Source of the DNA: Crocosphaera chwakensis CCY0110
Lineage (GTDB): Bacteria; Cyanobacteriota; Cyanobacteriia; Cyanobacteriales; Microcystaceae
NCBI RefSeq assembly: GCF_000169335.1
Contig: NZ_AAXW01000009.1
Span: 1 to 64,000 of the forward strand
DNA: 64,000 bases
Reading direction: 5' to 3'
Positions 8,952-18,465 of this stretch are shown here, piece after piece; the first letter of the stretch is position 1, and each line of letters starts with the position of its first letter. The notes beneath the pieces were generated by a model that had not been told where the DNA came from, did no database searches, and saw nothing but the letters and a program-made list of their open reading frames with translations. Both the position numbers and the translations under genes were made by a program.

Positions 8952-9950
8952 ATGTCTGTTGCTTCTGGGCTGTCTCTTCCTGTTAAAGTTGGTATTGTTG
9001 GCACTGGGTACGCAGCTAAACGAAGAGCCGAAACTTTTATCGAAGATAAGAGGTCGCAACTTTGTTATGTGACAGGATATACCCGTGAGAATGTCGTTGA
9101 TTTTTGTCAGTCTTACAATATTTCCTCTTATGATAACTGGGAAGATTTAGTAACAGACGATAGTTTAGATTTAGTCGTCATATGTAATGTTAATCAACTT
9201 CACGGAAAAATAACAAAACTTGCTTTAGAAAATAATAAAAATGTTATCATCGAATATCCTTTATCTTTAGACTATACTGAAGCATTGGAATTATTACAGT
9301 TAGCCCAGAAAAAAGAGAAATTATTACACATTGAACACATTGAAATTTTAGGTGGGATGCACCGAGCTATACAGAAATATTTACCACACATTGGCGAAGT
9401 ATTTTATGGACGTTACACAACCATTGATAGTAAGAATCCTGCTCCTATAAGATGGACTTTTAATGAGCAATTATTTGGGTTTCCTTTTAAAGCAGCTTTA
9501 CCAAGAATTCACCGTTTCACTCACTTATTTGGAGAAGTTAAAACAGTAAATTGTCATCACAAGTATTGGAGAAGAGAAGAAAAGGACTATTATCATGGCT
9601 GTTTATGCGATGCTCAATTACTATTTAAAAATGGGTTAATTGTAGATTTAGTTTATGGGAAAGGAGATATTTTTATAGAAAGCGATCGCACCTTTGAAAT
9701 TCATGGAGAAGAAGGTAAGATAATTTTTGAAGGAATAGAAGGAAAATTAATTACAAAAGAAGGAACCCAACCTATTGAGTTAGAAAGTCGTCGGGGTTTA
9801 TTTGCTTTAGATACAAAAATCGTTTTAGATCATTTATTTAATAATAAACCTCTTTACATTAATCCAGAATCGAGTTTATATGCTTTAAAAATTGGAGAAG
9901 CTGCTTATCAATCTGCTATATCAGGAAAAACAATATCAGTCTCTGAATAG
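8952..9950 (+). CDS. bvdR: Biliverdin reductase, Gfo/Idh/MocA fold
   Basis: 332 residues. The N-terminal Rossmann domain has VGIVGTGYAAKRRAETF, and the middle has NQLHGKI, IIEYPLSLDY and LLHIEHIEILGG. These closely follow Synechocystis BvdR (slr1784), which reduces biliverdin IX-alpha to bilirubin with NADPH and influences phycobiliprotein formation. The C-terminal half has the matching SRRGLFALDT...KPLYINPESSLYAL. A GAGGTAGGGTAAGG stretch before the ATG gives a purine-rich ribosome-binding site. The gene is divergent from the ferredoxin pair. Other Gfo/Idh/MocA enzymes are the only alternative and fit less well. Confidence 0.88.
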   Translation: MSVASGLSLPVKVGIVGTGYAAKRRAETFIEDKRSQLCYVTGYTRENVVDFCQSYNISSYDNWEDLVTDDSLDLVVICNVNQLHGKITKLALENNKNVIIEYPLSLDYTEALELLQLAQKKEKLLHIEHIEILGGMHRAIQKYLPHIGEVFYGRYTTIDSKNPAPIRWTFNEQLFGFPFKAALPRIHRFTHLFGEVKTVNCHHKYWRREEKDYYHGCLCDAQLLFKNGLIVDLVYGKGDIFIESDRTFEIHGEEGKIIFEGIEGKLITKEGTQPIELESRRGLFALDTKIVLDHLFNNKPLYINPESSLYALKIGEAAYQSAISGKTISVSE

Positions 9951-10040
9951 AAGCGATCGCATAATTTTGGCCAATTGACTACAATTCTAGCTAATTTTTT
10001 GCTATTTGACCTTATCTAAAACATAGACATTTTGTATCCT

Positions 10041-10919
10041 TCAAGTTAACCACAAAGGTTTGCAAAATTCCTGTTTTAAATCAATAACTAAACTTTCTTT
10101 GGCTAAAATTGCATGAGGAAAAACTTGTTGAACTTGTTGTTTAATATCATCCAAAAAATCATCATTATGAGAAGGATCATGATGAAACAAAACTAATTTT
10201 TTAACCTTAGCAGATTTAGCTATTTTTACCGCTTCTTGCCAAGTAGAATGGCCCCAACCGACTTTACTTAATTTTGGGTCATAATATTCCTGATCAGTAT
10301 AAGTGGTATCGATGATTAAAACCTCTGCATCTCTGGCTAAATGGAGAACATTATTATCTAAACTATCTGGAAAGTGTTCCGTATCTGTAATATAAACTGC
10401 CGTTAAATTTTTATACGTTACTCGATAGCCTAACGCTTCTCCAGGATGATTTAATTTGCCGGTTTCTACCGTCACATCATTAATATTAATTATTTCTCTG
10501 GCTTCAATATCATAAAATTCTAAATGAGCTTGCATAATTTGCAAAGGAACGGGAAAATTAGGGTGTAACATTTGGTCGTGAAGACGCTGTTTAATGGTTG
10601 CTCCATTGGGTGCCGGTAAACCATAAATATGAAACTTATTACCAGGAATAAATGCAGGAGCAAAAAAAGGAAACCCTTGAATATGATCCCAATGAGAATG
10701 GGTAAAAAAGAGATGACCAGTAACTGGCATCTCTGATAATAAAGACTCCCCTAATATTCTTAATCCGGTTCCTCCATCAAAAATTAATCTTTCCTTACCG
10801 ACACGCATCTCAACACAGGAGGTATTCCCCCCATAACGGACGGTTTCGGTTCCGGGACAGGGAATACTTCCTCGAACTCCCCAAAATTTGATCTCAAAGC
10901 GATCGCCGTTGCTAAACAT
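10041..10919 (-). CDS. MBL-fold metallo-hydrolase
   Basis: About 292 residues from the ATG at 10919 (a CTG four codons further out is less likely). The N-terminus IKFWGVRGSIPCPG and the zinc motif HSHWDH at residues 74-79 place it in the metallo-beta-lactamase superfamily, PhnP/ribonuclease-Z-like branch. Further metal ligands are likely in the IDTTYTD segment and in LFHHDPSHNDD near the C-terminus. All ligands look intact, so an active binuclear hydrolase is expected; the substrate (RNA, cyclic phosphate or other) cannot be read from sequence. It stands alone between bvdR and a divergent HlyD-type gene. Confidence 0.85.
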   Translation of the reverse strand: MFSNGDRFEIKFWGVRGSIPCPGTETVRYGGNTSCVEMRVGKERLIFDGGTGLRILGESLLSEMPVTGHLFFTHSHWDHIQGFPFFAPAFIPGNKFHIYGLPAPNGATIKQRLHDQMLHPNFPVPLQIMQAHLEFYDIEAREIININDVTVETGKLNHPGEALGYRVTYKNLTAVYITDTEHFPDSLDNNVLHLARDAEVLIIDTTYTDQEYYDPKLSKVGWGHSTWQEAVKIAKSAKVKKLVLFHHDPSHNDDFLDDIKQQVQQVFPHAILAKESLVIDLKQEFCKPLWLT

Positions 10920-11115
10920 TATCTTCTGCACAGAAGAGGCTAATAATACTACTAGGTTATCAAGAATCTTGCGCTAGAGGGAATAGGGAACAACAAACAG
11001 CTATCAATTACCACATCCTACTCAGGCTTTTGGTTAACAGTTGGTAAAATTTGTAAATAAAAATTAATATAAATTAAAATTGTATAAATATTGTACCCAA
11101 CTTTAAACTAAGGCT

Positions 11116-12663
11116 ATGAAATCTACCGACCTATCTTCAGAACAATCATCAGATTCAAAGCTTGAATTTGAAGAACAGCAAGAAGAAAATAGACAAAATA
11201 CAACGAAAAATAAACAATTTCCTAGATGGTTAATCCCTATCGTCATTTTAGGTGGAGGCATCACCCTATGGCAAATATTCAGCCCTTTAGTGATACCAAC
11301 AACGGAAACAAACAATCAAACCCCACCTCCTAAACCCGTGGAAACGGTTCTCTTAAGCTCAGGACAAGGGAACCGACAGGTTAGATTATTAGGACAAGTT
11401 GAAGCAGGAGCAAAAGCCACCCTTAGCTCCCAAGTTTCGGGAACGGTAGAGAAAATTTTAGTTAAAGAAGGGGATAGCATCACCTCAGGGATGATAGTGG
11501 CTATTCTAGATGATGCTGATGGTAAAATTGCCTTAGCTGAGGCTCAAGCCAGATTAGTACAAGAACAGAGCAACCTCGAACGCTTAGAAGTGGGAACCCG
11601 TTCTGAGATTATTGCTCAACGCAAGGCAGAGTTAACTTCAGCCCAAGCGAGAGAACAAGAAGCACGAGATAATTTAGAGCGTTTAATTGCCCTGCAACCT
11701 GATTTAATTGCCCAAGGTCAAGCAGAACTTGAATCAGCCAGAAGTCGGGAAAAAGAGGCACAAGATAATTTACAACGGATTAAAGGATTAAGCTTAGAAG
11801 GGGCTTTATCAGAAAGGGCATTAGTGGAAGCAGAGGCCAGGGCTGATGAAACTCGTAACCAAAGACTACGGGCTGAAGCTGCTCTAAAAGCAGAAGAAAC
11901 CTCAACCCGTCAAGATATCGCCCAAGCACAAACTCGTCTCGATAATGCCAAAAGCGATCGCCTTCGAGCCACCGCTATCTTAGCAGAAGCCCAAGCCGGG
12001 CCAACCCAAGAAGAAATTGATGCACAACGAGGGGTGGTTAATGCTGCACAAGCTGCCGTAGAACAGGCAAAATTGCGCCTAGAGCGGACAAAAATCAGGG
12101 CTTCTGTGTCTGGGGTCGTTCAGTCCCGTCAAGCCGACCCTGGGGATTATGTAGAGGTCAACGACCCGATTTTAAGTTTAGTTAGCGATCGTTCTTTGGA
12201 TATTTTCTTAGAAATTCCTGAAAGTTTAAGTGGGCAAATTAGCGAAGGAATGCAAGTCAATTTGTTTGCCAGGGCATTACCTAACTGGGAAAAACTAACC
12301 CAAATTACCGCAGTTGTACCCTCAGCAAATAGTAACTCTCGTCGACAATTAGTGAGAGTTAGCCTTAGTAACCCACCTCAAAAATTATTGCCAGGGATGG
12401 CAATTCAAGCTGATTTGATTATGCCTATAATTGATAAAGATACGTTTACTGTTCCTAGAGATGCTTTAACAAGACGGGGCGATCAATGGTTATTATTTAC
12501 GGTTAATAATAATCAGGCAGAACAATTAGAAGTGAAATTAATTGAGGATCTTGGAAAAGATGTTATTATCAGTCATCCTCAACTTAGAAAAGGTCAATCA
12601 ATTGTTATTAAAGGAGGAGATGGATTACAAGATGATGCTACGGTAACGATTATTAAAAGTTAG
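11116..12663 (+). CDS. HlyD/MFP-family periplasmic adaptor of an efflux pump
   Basis: 515 residues. A charged N-terminal tail is followed by one membrane anchor (about residues 38-58), then a first biotinyl-lipoyl half (LSSQVSGTVEKILVKEGDSI), a long alpha-helical hairpin rich in Ala, Glu, Arg and Gln (about 135-320), the second lipoyl half (IRASVSGVVQSRQADPGDYV) and the beta-barrel and membrane-proximal domains. Adaptors of this kind bridge an inner-membrane RND or ABC transporter and an outer-membrane channel. No transporter gene is adjacent: the next gene is a DoxX protein. Its partner must be encoded elsewhere. Confidence 0.88.
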   Translation: MKSTDLSSEQSSDSKLEFEEQQEENRQNTTKNKQFPRWLIPIVILGGGITLWQIFSPLVIPTTETNNQTPPPKPVETVLLSSGQGNRQVRLLGQVEAGAKATLSSQVSGTVEKILVKEGDSITSGMIVAILDDADGKIALAEAQARLVQEQSNLERLEVGTRSEIIAQRKAELTSAQAREQEARDNLERLIALQPDLIAQGQAELESARSREKEAQDNLQRIKGLSLEGALSERALVEAEARADETRNQRLRAEAALKAEETSTRQDIAQAQTRLDNAKSDRLRATAILAEAQAGPTQEEIDAQRGVVNAAQAAVEQAKLRLERTKIRASVSGVVQSRQADPGDYVEVNDPILSLVSDRSLDIFLEIPESLSGQISEGMQVNLFARALPNWEKLTQITAVVPSANSNSRRQLVRVSLSNPPQKLLPGMAIQADLIMPIIDKDTFTVPRDALTRRGDQWLLFTVNNNQAEQLEVKLIEDLGKDVIISHPQLRKGQSIVIKGGDGLQDDATVTIIKS

Positions 12664-12690
12664 TTATCAGTGATCAGTGATCAGTGATCG
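12664..12690. repeat. Short tandem repeat of AGTGATC
   Basis: TCAGTGATC is repeated directly after the adaptor stop codon. Degenerate relatives (AGTTACCAGTTACC after 56460, AGTGAACAGTTATCAG after 57785) also sit just behind genes. Such motifs are common between cyanobacterial genes. Confidence 0.6.
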
Positions 12691-12723
12691 GTTATTAGTA
12701 AATAATTATCTACTATTAAGATT

Positions 12724-13182
12724 ATGTTAGACAGTAAACCAACCATTAATAATAAACCCCAAATTAGTTTAAGAACTAAAGATATTGTGGCAGCTTATAC
12801 TCTGCTGAGAATTGTAGTAGGGGTTAACTATTTTAACCACGGATTTACAAGAATTTTTGATGTACCTAGCTTTATCAATAGGATGGTTAATACCATGCAA
12901 GATTCGGGAATTCCTGAATTTTTAGTTAGAATTAATGCTGGTTTAGTACCTCCTGTTGAGTTAATTGTTGGAGTTTTAATTACGGTAGGATTTTTAACCA
13001 GAAGTGCTTTGATTGCTTGTTTTGTTCTTATGATTATTCTTATGTATGGTATTACGATTATTCAAAATTGGGATGGAGCAAGTAGTCAATTAATTTATAA
13101 TATTATCTTGTTTATTCTTTTAGCTGGGCTCAATTTTAATAAAGTTTCTGTTGATAATTGGCTGAGAAATAGGCCTAATTAA
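12724..13182 (+). CDS. DoxX family membrane protein
   Basis: 152 residues with four predicted membrane helices. The first helix holds LLRIVVGVNYFNHGFTRIFD and the second contains LVPPVELIVGVLITVGFLTR, both typical of the DoxX/DoxD-like family. Some members are subunits of quinol oxidases or work with oxidative-stress proteins, but most bacterial ones have no known role. It lies 60 bases behind the efflux adaptor on the same strand, so the two may share a transcript; a functional link is not established. Confidence 0.82.
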   Translation: MLDSKPTINNKPQISLRTKDIVAAYTLLRIVVGVNYFNHGFTRIFDVPSFINRMVNTMQDSGIPEFLVRINAGLVPPVELIVGVLITVGFLTRSALIACFVLMIILMYGITIIQNWDGASSQLIYNIILFILLAGLNFNKVSVDNWLRNRPN

Positions 13183-13210
13183 TTTCTATTCTTGATTTAC
13201 TGTATTGATT

Positions 13211-15928
13211 TTAGTTTAACTGCTTCATCATTTCCTCGACTATCATTTCTGCTTCTTCTTTGCTTTGAATTTCTCCATCTAAAGTTAAACTTAATAACTT
13301 ATCTAAAACTACCTTATATTTAGGTCCTGGTTTATATCCCATGCGTTTTAAATCATTACCATTTAAAGGGGTTTCAACCTTTGACCATTGGGTTAAATAT
13401 TGCCAAATAATACGCCTAATTTTTTTGCTGGAATTAACAGCAACTAAAATTAAATCAGGTAATTTATGGCGATATAGCTGCTTATATTTTTCGCTGACTT
13501 TTTGACAATTTATTAAATTTTTTTGCAGTTCTGAATGAAGTATGTTGACTATTTTTATTCTTTCTATACTTTCTTTCGGTAGCTGTAAATTAAGAGCAAG
13601 TTGTTTTCTTTCTTTGAAGTTTATTTGAGAGATTAATATTTCTAGACGAATCAACCAATGACCAATATTATTATCGGGATCAAGGTATTTTAACCAACGA
13701 GAAGCGCAGCGAATCTGCCACCAGATTTCTTCATCTAAAGTAACTTGATAGTGCAAACATTTTAAAGCATCTAAATCTGAGAGTAATTGTAAAGCTGGTT
13801 TCCAATAATTTGCTTCCAAAATATATTTTAATTCGGCTTTTAATCGTGTTGTTAAAGCAGGTGCGACATGATTTTTAAGTCGTAATTTCTCATAGATTCC
13901 ACTTTCGATAGCATAACGAATATAAGCTTCTGTTTGAGGTTCAATTTCAAAGTTTAAACGCACAGCAAAACGGACAGCACGATAAATTCTTGTAGGATCT
14001 TCGATGAAACTATTGGCATGAAGTACCCGAACTTCTTTCGCTTTTAAATCTAAAATACCGCCAAAAAAGTCGAGTAATTCCCCTTCTCTGGGTGGGGTTA
14101 ATCTCACTGCTAAAGCATTAATAGTAAAGTCCCGTCTATATAAGTCTTGACGAATAGAACTTGCTTCTACTTCTGGGTTGGCAGCAGGGTAAGGATAAAA
14201 TTCAGTTCTTGAGGTCGCAATATCAAGCCATAGTGACCCAAATTCGGGATCTTTATGCCATAATAAAGCTGCTGTTTGAAACTCACCATGTACTGATAAT
14301 CGACAGTTTGAGTATTTTTTTTGTATACTCGAAGCAAGTTCAACCCCTGCCCCAACATCAGCAGAACGGTGAAAACCATCCACAACTAAGTCAATATCTT
14401 GAAGGAGAACTTTTTCATTATTTTGTGTTAGTAATAAGTCCCGAACAGCCCCACCAACAATATATAAATGCCAACCTTTATGTTCTGCTTCTTGGGCAAT
14501 TTCTTCTAATAGTTTCCAGATAGAAGGTTCTAAAGAGTTACGAATCGAAGGTAATAAACAGGAAACCGTTGCCACTTTTTTTCCATTTTCGTCTTTAACT
14601 TCTTTTCTCTGTTGATGAATCTGCCTTAATAAGTCAGTTCGGGTAACAATTCCTAATAATTTATTATTATCAATAACCGGTAATCTTCCCACATCATAAG
14701 TCACCATAATTGATTCAATATCGGGTAATAAAGTATCAGGATCAATTGTTTTTAAGTTTTTGCTCATATATCCTTTTACGGGTGCATGACTAAACCCATG
14801 ATGCAAGGCTAAATCTAAATCTCGGCGGGAAATAACACCTACTAAATGATCGTTTTCATCCACCACTGATAACCCTGAATGACCATAGCGAAACAATACC
14901 CTTTCTGCTTGTTCTATGGTGGTTTCTGGACGAATTGTTCTCACCGGTGAAGACATTAAATCTCTAGCAGTTAAAGGGTGAGGAATTTGCTTAATTAATT
15001 CTTCTACTAATTGTTTTAATTTGTCTTCAGGTTCGACATTTCTTAACATCAAAGAAGCAGCTTGACTATGGCCACCGCCTCCATAAACTGAGAATAATTG
15101 ATTGAGGTTAGTTCCTTCAATACGAGTGCGGCCAATAATAATTAAACGGTTGTCAGGATAAGGCTTATTGTTATGTCGTTTGTGATAACTATGGGCAAAT
15201 AATAAAGCATCACTTTCCGTTAATTCGATTAATCTTTCGGCTAAATTGGATAATCCTGATACAAAATTTTCTGTTTCAATGAGTACCCAAGCAACCTGAT
15301 ATCCTCTAATATTTTTTGTTTCAAATTTATCTAACGCTTCACTAAAAATTTCTTGTAATTGAGGGGTAAAACCAGGGTCACAATATTCAGCAATAATCTT
15401 AACACTAGCCCCCATTTCCATTAGCCAAGCTAAGGCTTTAGCATCCCTAGCAGTGGATTGATGGAAGGTTAAAGATCCTGTATCAACATGAATTCCTAAC
15501 GCCATAATCGTTGCTTCAATGGGATTAGGATTAATCTTTTCTTGCTGCATTTTTTCCACAATTAACGTTGTGCTTGCCCCCACTGGTTCAATTTGTTGAA
15601 AAGTAGCAGGAATATCGGATTTACTGTTAAGATGATGGTCATATAATTCCACACTTTCAATGTGAGGTAAGCTAAACCAATCAGAGGCTTTTCCTAAACG
15701 ATTTAGTTGTTGATTATCGACTACAATTAAGTGACGAATTTGCTTGGGGTTAACACTTCTTAACTCAAGAAGGGGAATTTCGTCTCGATGCAATGCTAGA
15801 AAATCTTTAACCGTTGGATGGGCCCCACCGGTTAAAACAATACGACTGCCTACTTTGAGACGAGACAAACCAACGGCTGCCCCTAATGCGTCAAAATCAA
15901 CCGTTTGATGGCATAAAATTAAGTCCAT
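13211..15928 (-). CDS. DHH-CBS-poly(A) polymerase/tRNA nucleotidyltransferase fusion
   Basis: 905 residues in three parts. Residues 1-310 are a DHH phosphoesterase: HQTVDFDALG near the start, DHH at 97-99 and the DHHA1 glycine run GGGGHSQAAS. Residues 315-440 are two CBS motifs (LMSSPVRTIRPETTI and YMSKNLKTIDPDTLL). The rest is a class II nucleotidyltransferase with YIVGGAVRDLLL, the catalytic DIDLVVDG and RRDFTINALAVRL. This architecture is found in cyanobacterial and other bacterial A-adding enzymes that complete the 3' CCA end of tRNA together with a separate CC-adding enzyme. A-adding activity is inferred from that precedent. It may also degrade nano-RNA through the DHH part. Confidence 0.88.
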   Translation of the reverse strand: MDLILCHQTVDFDALGAAVGLSRLKVGSRIVLTGGAHPTVKDFLALHRDEIPLLELRSVNPKQIRHLIVVDNQQLNRLGKASDWFSLPHIESVELYDHHLNSKSDIPATFQQIEPVGASTTLIVEKMQQEKINPNPIEATIMALGIHVDTGSLTFHQSTARDAKALAWLMEMGASVKIIAEYCDPGFTPQLQEIFSEALDKFETKNIRGYQVAWVLIETENFVSGLSNLAERLIELTESDALLFAHSYHKRHNNKPYPDNRLIIIGRTRIEGTNLNQLFSVYGGGGHSQAASLMLRNVEPEDKLKQLVEELIKQIPHPLTARDLMSSPVRTIRPETTIEQAERVLFRYGHSGLSVVDENDHLVGVISRRDLDLALHHGFSHAPVKGYMSKNLKTIDPDTLLPDIESIMVTYDVGRLPVIDNNKLLGIVTRTDLLRQIHQQRKEVKDENGKKVATVSCLLPSIRNSLEPSIWKLLEEIAQEAEHKGWHLYIVGGAVRDLLLTQNNEKVLLQDIDLVVDGFHRSADVGAGVELASSIQKKYSNCRLSVHGEFQTAALLWHKDPEFGSLWLDIATSRTEFYPYPAANPEVEASSIRQDLYRRDFTINALAVRLTPPREGELLDFFGGILDLKAKEVRVLHANSFIEDPTRIYRAVRFAVRLNFEIEPQTEAYIRYAIESGIYEKLRLKNHVAPALTTRLKAELKYILEANYWKPALQLLSDLDALKCLHYQVTLDEEIWWQIRCASRWLKYLDPDNNIGHWLIRLEILISQINFKERKQLALNLQLPKESIERIKIVNILHSELQKNLINCQKVSEKYKQLYRHKLPDLILVAVNSSKKIRRIIWQYLTQWSKVETPLNGNDLKRMGYKPGPKYKVVLDKLLSLTLDGEIQSKEEAEMIVEEMMKQLN

Positions 15929-16095
15929 AAAGTCCCTTTAATGAAGTCAGAAGTTAGAACCTACAAGTTCCCGACTACGTTGAAACGCAACTCAACAGAA
16001 GTTGTTTTTATAAATATTCTGCCTTAAAAGACAAGATATAATCTGCTGGTATCTTGATCCATTAGCGATCGCTGAACTTCTTTTTCTATAATAAT

Positions 16096-16806
16096 CTAGG
16101 GATAATAACTTTCCATCACTCGCCCAAAACTGTAAATTTTCTGATAATAGTATGTGCTAACTTTATCACCTCGATCGCAAAGATGATCAATCGCAATTTT
16201 ATTCCGTCCAACTTCTTGACCTGAACTGTGAATATAATAACCATTCCCTAAATAAAGGGCAACATGGTCAACTCTAGTGGTGGCAAAAAAGATTAAATCT
16301 CCTGGTAATAATTCCTCATAAGAAATCTTCTTAACAAAAGCTTGTTGTTGATAAGAATCTCTAGGTAACCAGATTCCTGATGCACAAAAAGCAGCTTGCA
16401 TTAATCCCGAACAATCATAATTAGGGGCAATTGTACCACCCCATAAATAATAATTCGGCTGTTTCATTGCTGCTTTAGTAAACGCAATTATATTCGGAAT
16501 CTTTCTTTCAATTTTACGACGGGAAATCTTTTGAAATTGATAATTTTCTTTAGCCGAGTCTAAAGTTTGTAAATCACTTAAAGATAACCAAGCTAAGTAA
16601 CCATCTTCGCACAATTGAACCCGTATAAATTGATTAGTTAGGGTTGCTTCTAATAATTTGAGATGCCTCCCTGTTGCGACTTGAGTAGCTAACTCTTTCC
16701 CTGTTGCTGAATTATATAAATTAAGGGAAATCCGACAGCGATATTCTCCAGAAATCGATGGGGGTAACAAGTCTAGGGACGTTGCGGGGGAAGACAATAC
16801 TAACAT
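16096..16806 (-). CDS. NlpC/P60 (C40) cell-wall peptidase with SH3 domain
   Basis: 236 residues. Residues 20-85 resemble a bacterial SH3 domain; residues 105-236 are an NlpC/P60 catalytic domain with the nucleophile Cys132 in YDCSGLMQ, catalytic His181 in VDHVALYLGNG and His193 in YYIHSSG. Such enzymes cut the gamma-D-glutamyl to diamino-acid bond in peptidoglycan peptides. No clear signal peptide was seen, which is also true of related cyanobacterial AvaPA-type enzymes that recycle wall peptides. The gene stands alone on the minus strand. Confidence 0.9.
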   Translation of the reverse strand: MLVLSSPATSLDLLPPSISGEYRCRISLNLYNSATGKELATQVATGRHLKLLEATLTNQFIRVQLCEDGYLAWLSLSDLQTLDSAKENYQFQKISRRKIERKIPNIIAFTKAAMKQPNYYLWGGTIAPNYDCSGLMQAAFCASGIWLPRDSYQQQAFVKKISYEELLPGDLIFFATTRVDHVALYLGNGYYIHSSGQEVGRNKIAIDHLCDRGDKVSTYYYQKIYSFGRVMESYYP

Positions 16807-17225
16807 ATCCTCGTCAGAACCGATAAGATAAAATAAGATGGGTAGGTTTTCGCCTTGATGGTACTAAATATTTTGGCTTTGGACACACTTAATTTTGAAT
16901 TAATTTCAACTGATTAGAAGACCATAAGCCCTAAAAAACCTATGCTATGGCATTAAGTCTCTATTCGGTTTTTTCACCAGAAAACCGATGTAAATGACCT
17001 CTAATCAACTACTAGCACCATCACAGACAACGACAGGTAAGGATTGCCAGATGTTCCACAAATGTCAAGAAATAGACACAAACTCACTCAAAAAGTGATT
17101 GTTTTTTTTGTAAAATTCGCTACAATTTTCTTAGCGTCTCAAAAATAATCGTTTCAGTTCTTTTAATTTGGGTTGTTATCTAAACCCATTATTCTCTCAA
17201 TCAACATTCATAGGAATTACTAACA
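16807..17225. other. Intergenic region with a hairpin
   Basis: About 420 bases without a convincing gene. TCGGTTTT (16965-16972) and AAAACCGA (16981-16988) form an 8-bp stem with an 8-base loop and may be a terminator or part of a small RNA. A 28-codon frame at about 17060 lacks a ribosome-binding site. Confidence 0.45.
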
Positions 17226-17714
17226 ATGGATTGTAGTAATATTCAGTTTTCTCTGCAAAAGTCAAACGTTGATTATCCCCAACTACAAATATTGTTTAAT
17301 CAAGCAGCATTTTGGGCTAGAGAACGAACCATACAAGACTTAAAAACTGCGGTTTTAAATAGTAATCCCGTGGTGACAGTTTGGGATGGTAAAACAATGA
17401 TTGGTTTTTGTCGTGGAACCTCTGACGGAGTTTATCGGGCTACTATTTGGGATGTGGTTATTCACAAAGATTACCAAGGATTAGGATTAGGTCGTAAGTT
17501 AGTCGAAACCGCATTAAGTCATCCTTTGATGAGTCAAGTCGAAAGGGTTTATCTAATGACAACCTATCAACAAAACTTCTACCAAAAAATCGGATTTCAA
17601 GAAAATAAATCGACCACAATGGTTTTACAAAATGCCTATGAAATTAACCCCATTTCTTTAGGAGATGGTTCTACGATTGCCGAATCAAAGGCATTAGACA
17701 CTGCAAGCGTGTAA
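17226..17714 (+). CDS. GNAT family N-acetyltransferase
   Basis: 162 residues with the GNAT core: an N-terminal segment with FWARERTIQDL, the acetyl-CoA-binding motif A in WDVVIHKDYQGLGLGRKLV (the Q/R-x-x-G-x-G/A loop is QGLGLG) and the C-terminal FYQKIGF. The acceptor substrate is unknown. The last 44 bases overlap the 3' end of the convergent histidine-kinase-like gene, and the C-terminal 20 residues after the GNAT fold are non-conserved in appearance, so the overlap probably arose by read-through extension of this gene. Confidence 0.88.
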   Translation: MDCSNIQFSLQKSNVDYPQLQILFNQAAFWARERTIQDLKTAVLNSNPVVTVWDGKTMIGFCRGTSDGVYRATIWDVVIHKDYQGLGLGRKLVETALSHPLMSQVERVYLMTTYQQNFYQKIGFQENKSTTMVLQNAYEINPISLGDGSTIAESKALDTASV

Positions 17715-18465
17715 AAGTTTCTGGTTCATTTTCGGGGGAAATATCTAAAATAGTTAAGCTTCCCCCCATTTTTTTTAATAAAGTTTGACACAATATCAAA
17801 GTCATGTCTGGAGACAATTTTAAGTTATTGTTCCATTCTTTCAGAGCAGTTAACGTTAATCCAGCAGTTTGTAAGTCTTCTTGTTGTTTTTGCCAGTTCT
17901 GAAAACAACAGGGAATATCAATAAACAGTTTGGCAATATTTTCTCTTTCATTTAATTGACTGGTGATTGTAATTGTCCCTTTCTCCATTAAGGTAAGGGC
18001 TGTATCCAGCAAAGTAGTTAATCCTTGAATTAAATGCTCTTTATCTGCTTGAATAAAAATATCAATTTCAGGCTTTTTTACGTCAATTTTATAACTATAA
18101 TTTTTTACTTGAAATTCAATTAATTCGCAAACTTTTTCGATAACCTTATCTAAGGAAGTTCTTTCAATATTTAGGGAAATTGAACCATAATCAATTTTAG
18201 AAATAGTAACAATTCTATCGATTATTTTTACTAATTTTTTAGCAGATTCAAAGCCTTGCTGTAGAAATTCTTTTTCTTCTTCGGGATTTTCGCATAAATC
18301 CTCTAAAATCAATTGATGTAAACCCATCAAACTGCTTAAAGGAGAACGTAATTCGTGAGCAGTTTTGACTAAATAACTGCTTTTGAACTGACTAATTTGT
18401 GCAGTCATTTCGTAAGCTAACTGAGTAACTTCAAGTTCTTTTTGTAGAGTTTCGATCTCTTTCAT
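17671..18465 (-). CDS. Histidine-kinase-like protein with degenerate ATPase domain
   Basis: 264 residues. A short coiled-coil start leads into a dimerisation/phosphoacceptor helix with HELRSPLSSLMGLHQLI; the phosphoacceptor would be His37. The C-terminal half has the size of a HATPase domain, but the N-box asparagines, the DxGxG (G1) and GxGxG (G2) motifs cannot be found: the N-box region reads LTTLLDTALTLMEKG. It may be a dimerisation partner or a pseudo-kinase rather than an autonomous kinase. Its ATG overlaps the stop codon of tsaC by one base, which implies translational coupling. No sensor domain is present. Confidence 0.72.
   Translation of the reverse strand: MKEIETLQKELEVTQLAYEMTAQISQFKSSYLVKTAHELRSPLSSLMGLHQLILEDLCENPEEEKEFLQQGFESAKKLVKIIDRIVTISKIDYGSISLNIERTSLDKVIEKVCELIEFQVKNYSYKIDVKKPEIDIFIQADKEHLIQGLTTLLDTALTLMEKGTITITSQLNERENIAKLFIDIPCCFQNWQKQQEDLQTAGLTLTALKEWNNNLKLSPDMTLILCQTLLKKMGGSLTILDISPENEPETFTRLQCLMPLIRQS

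Noticed and set aside
17057..17150. 28-codon frame MSRNRHKLTQ... with a hydrophobic end
   Set aside because: Resembles a tiny membrane protein but lacks a ribosome-binding site and a known family.
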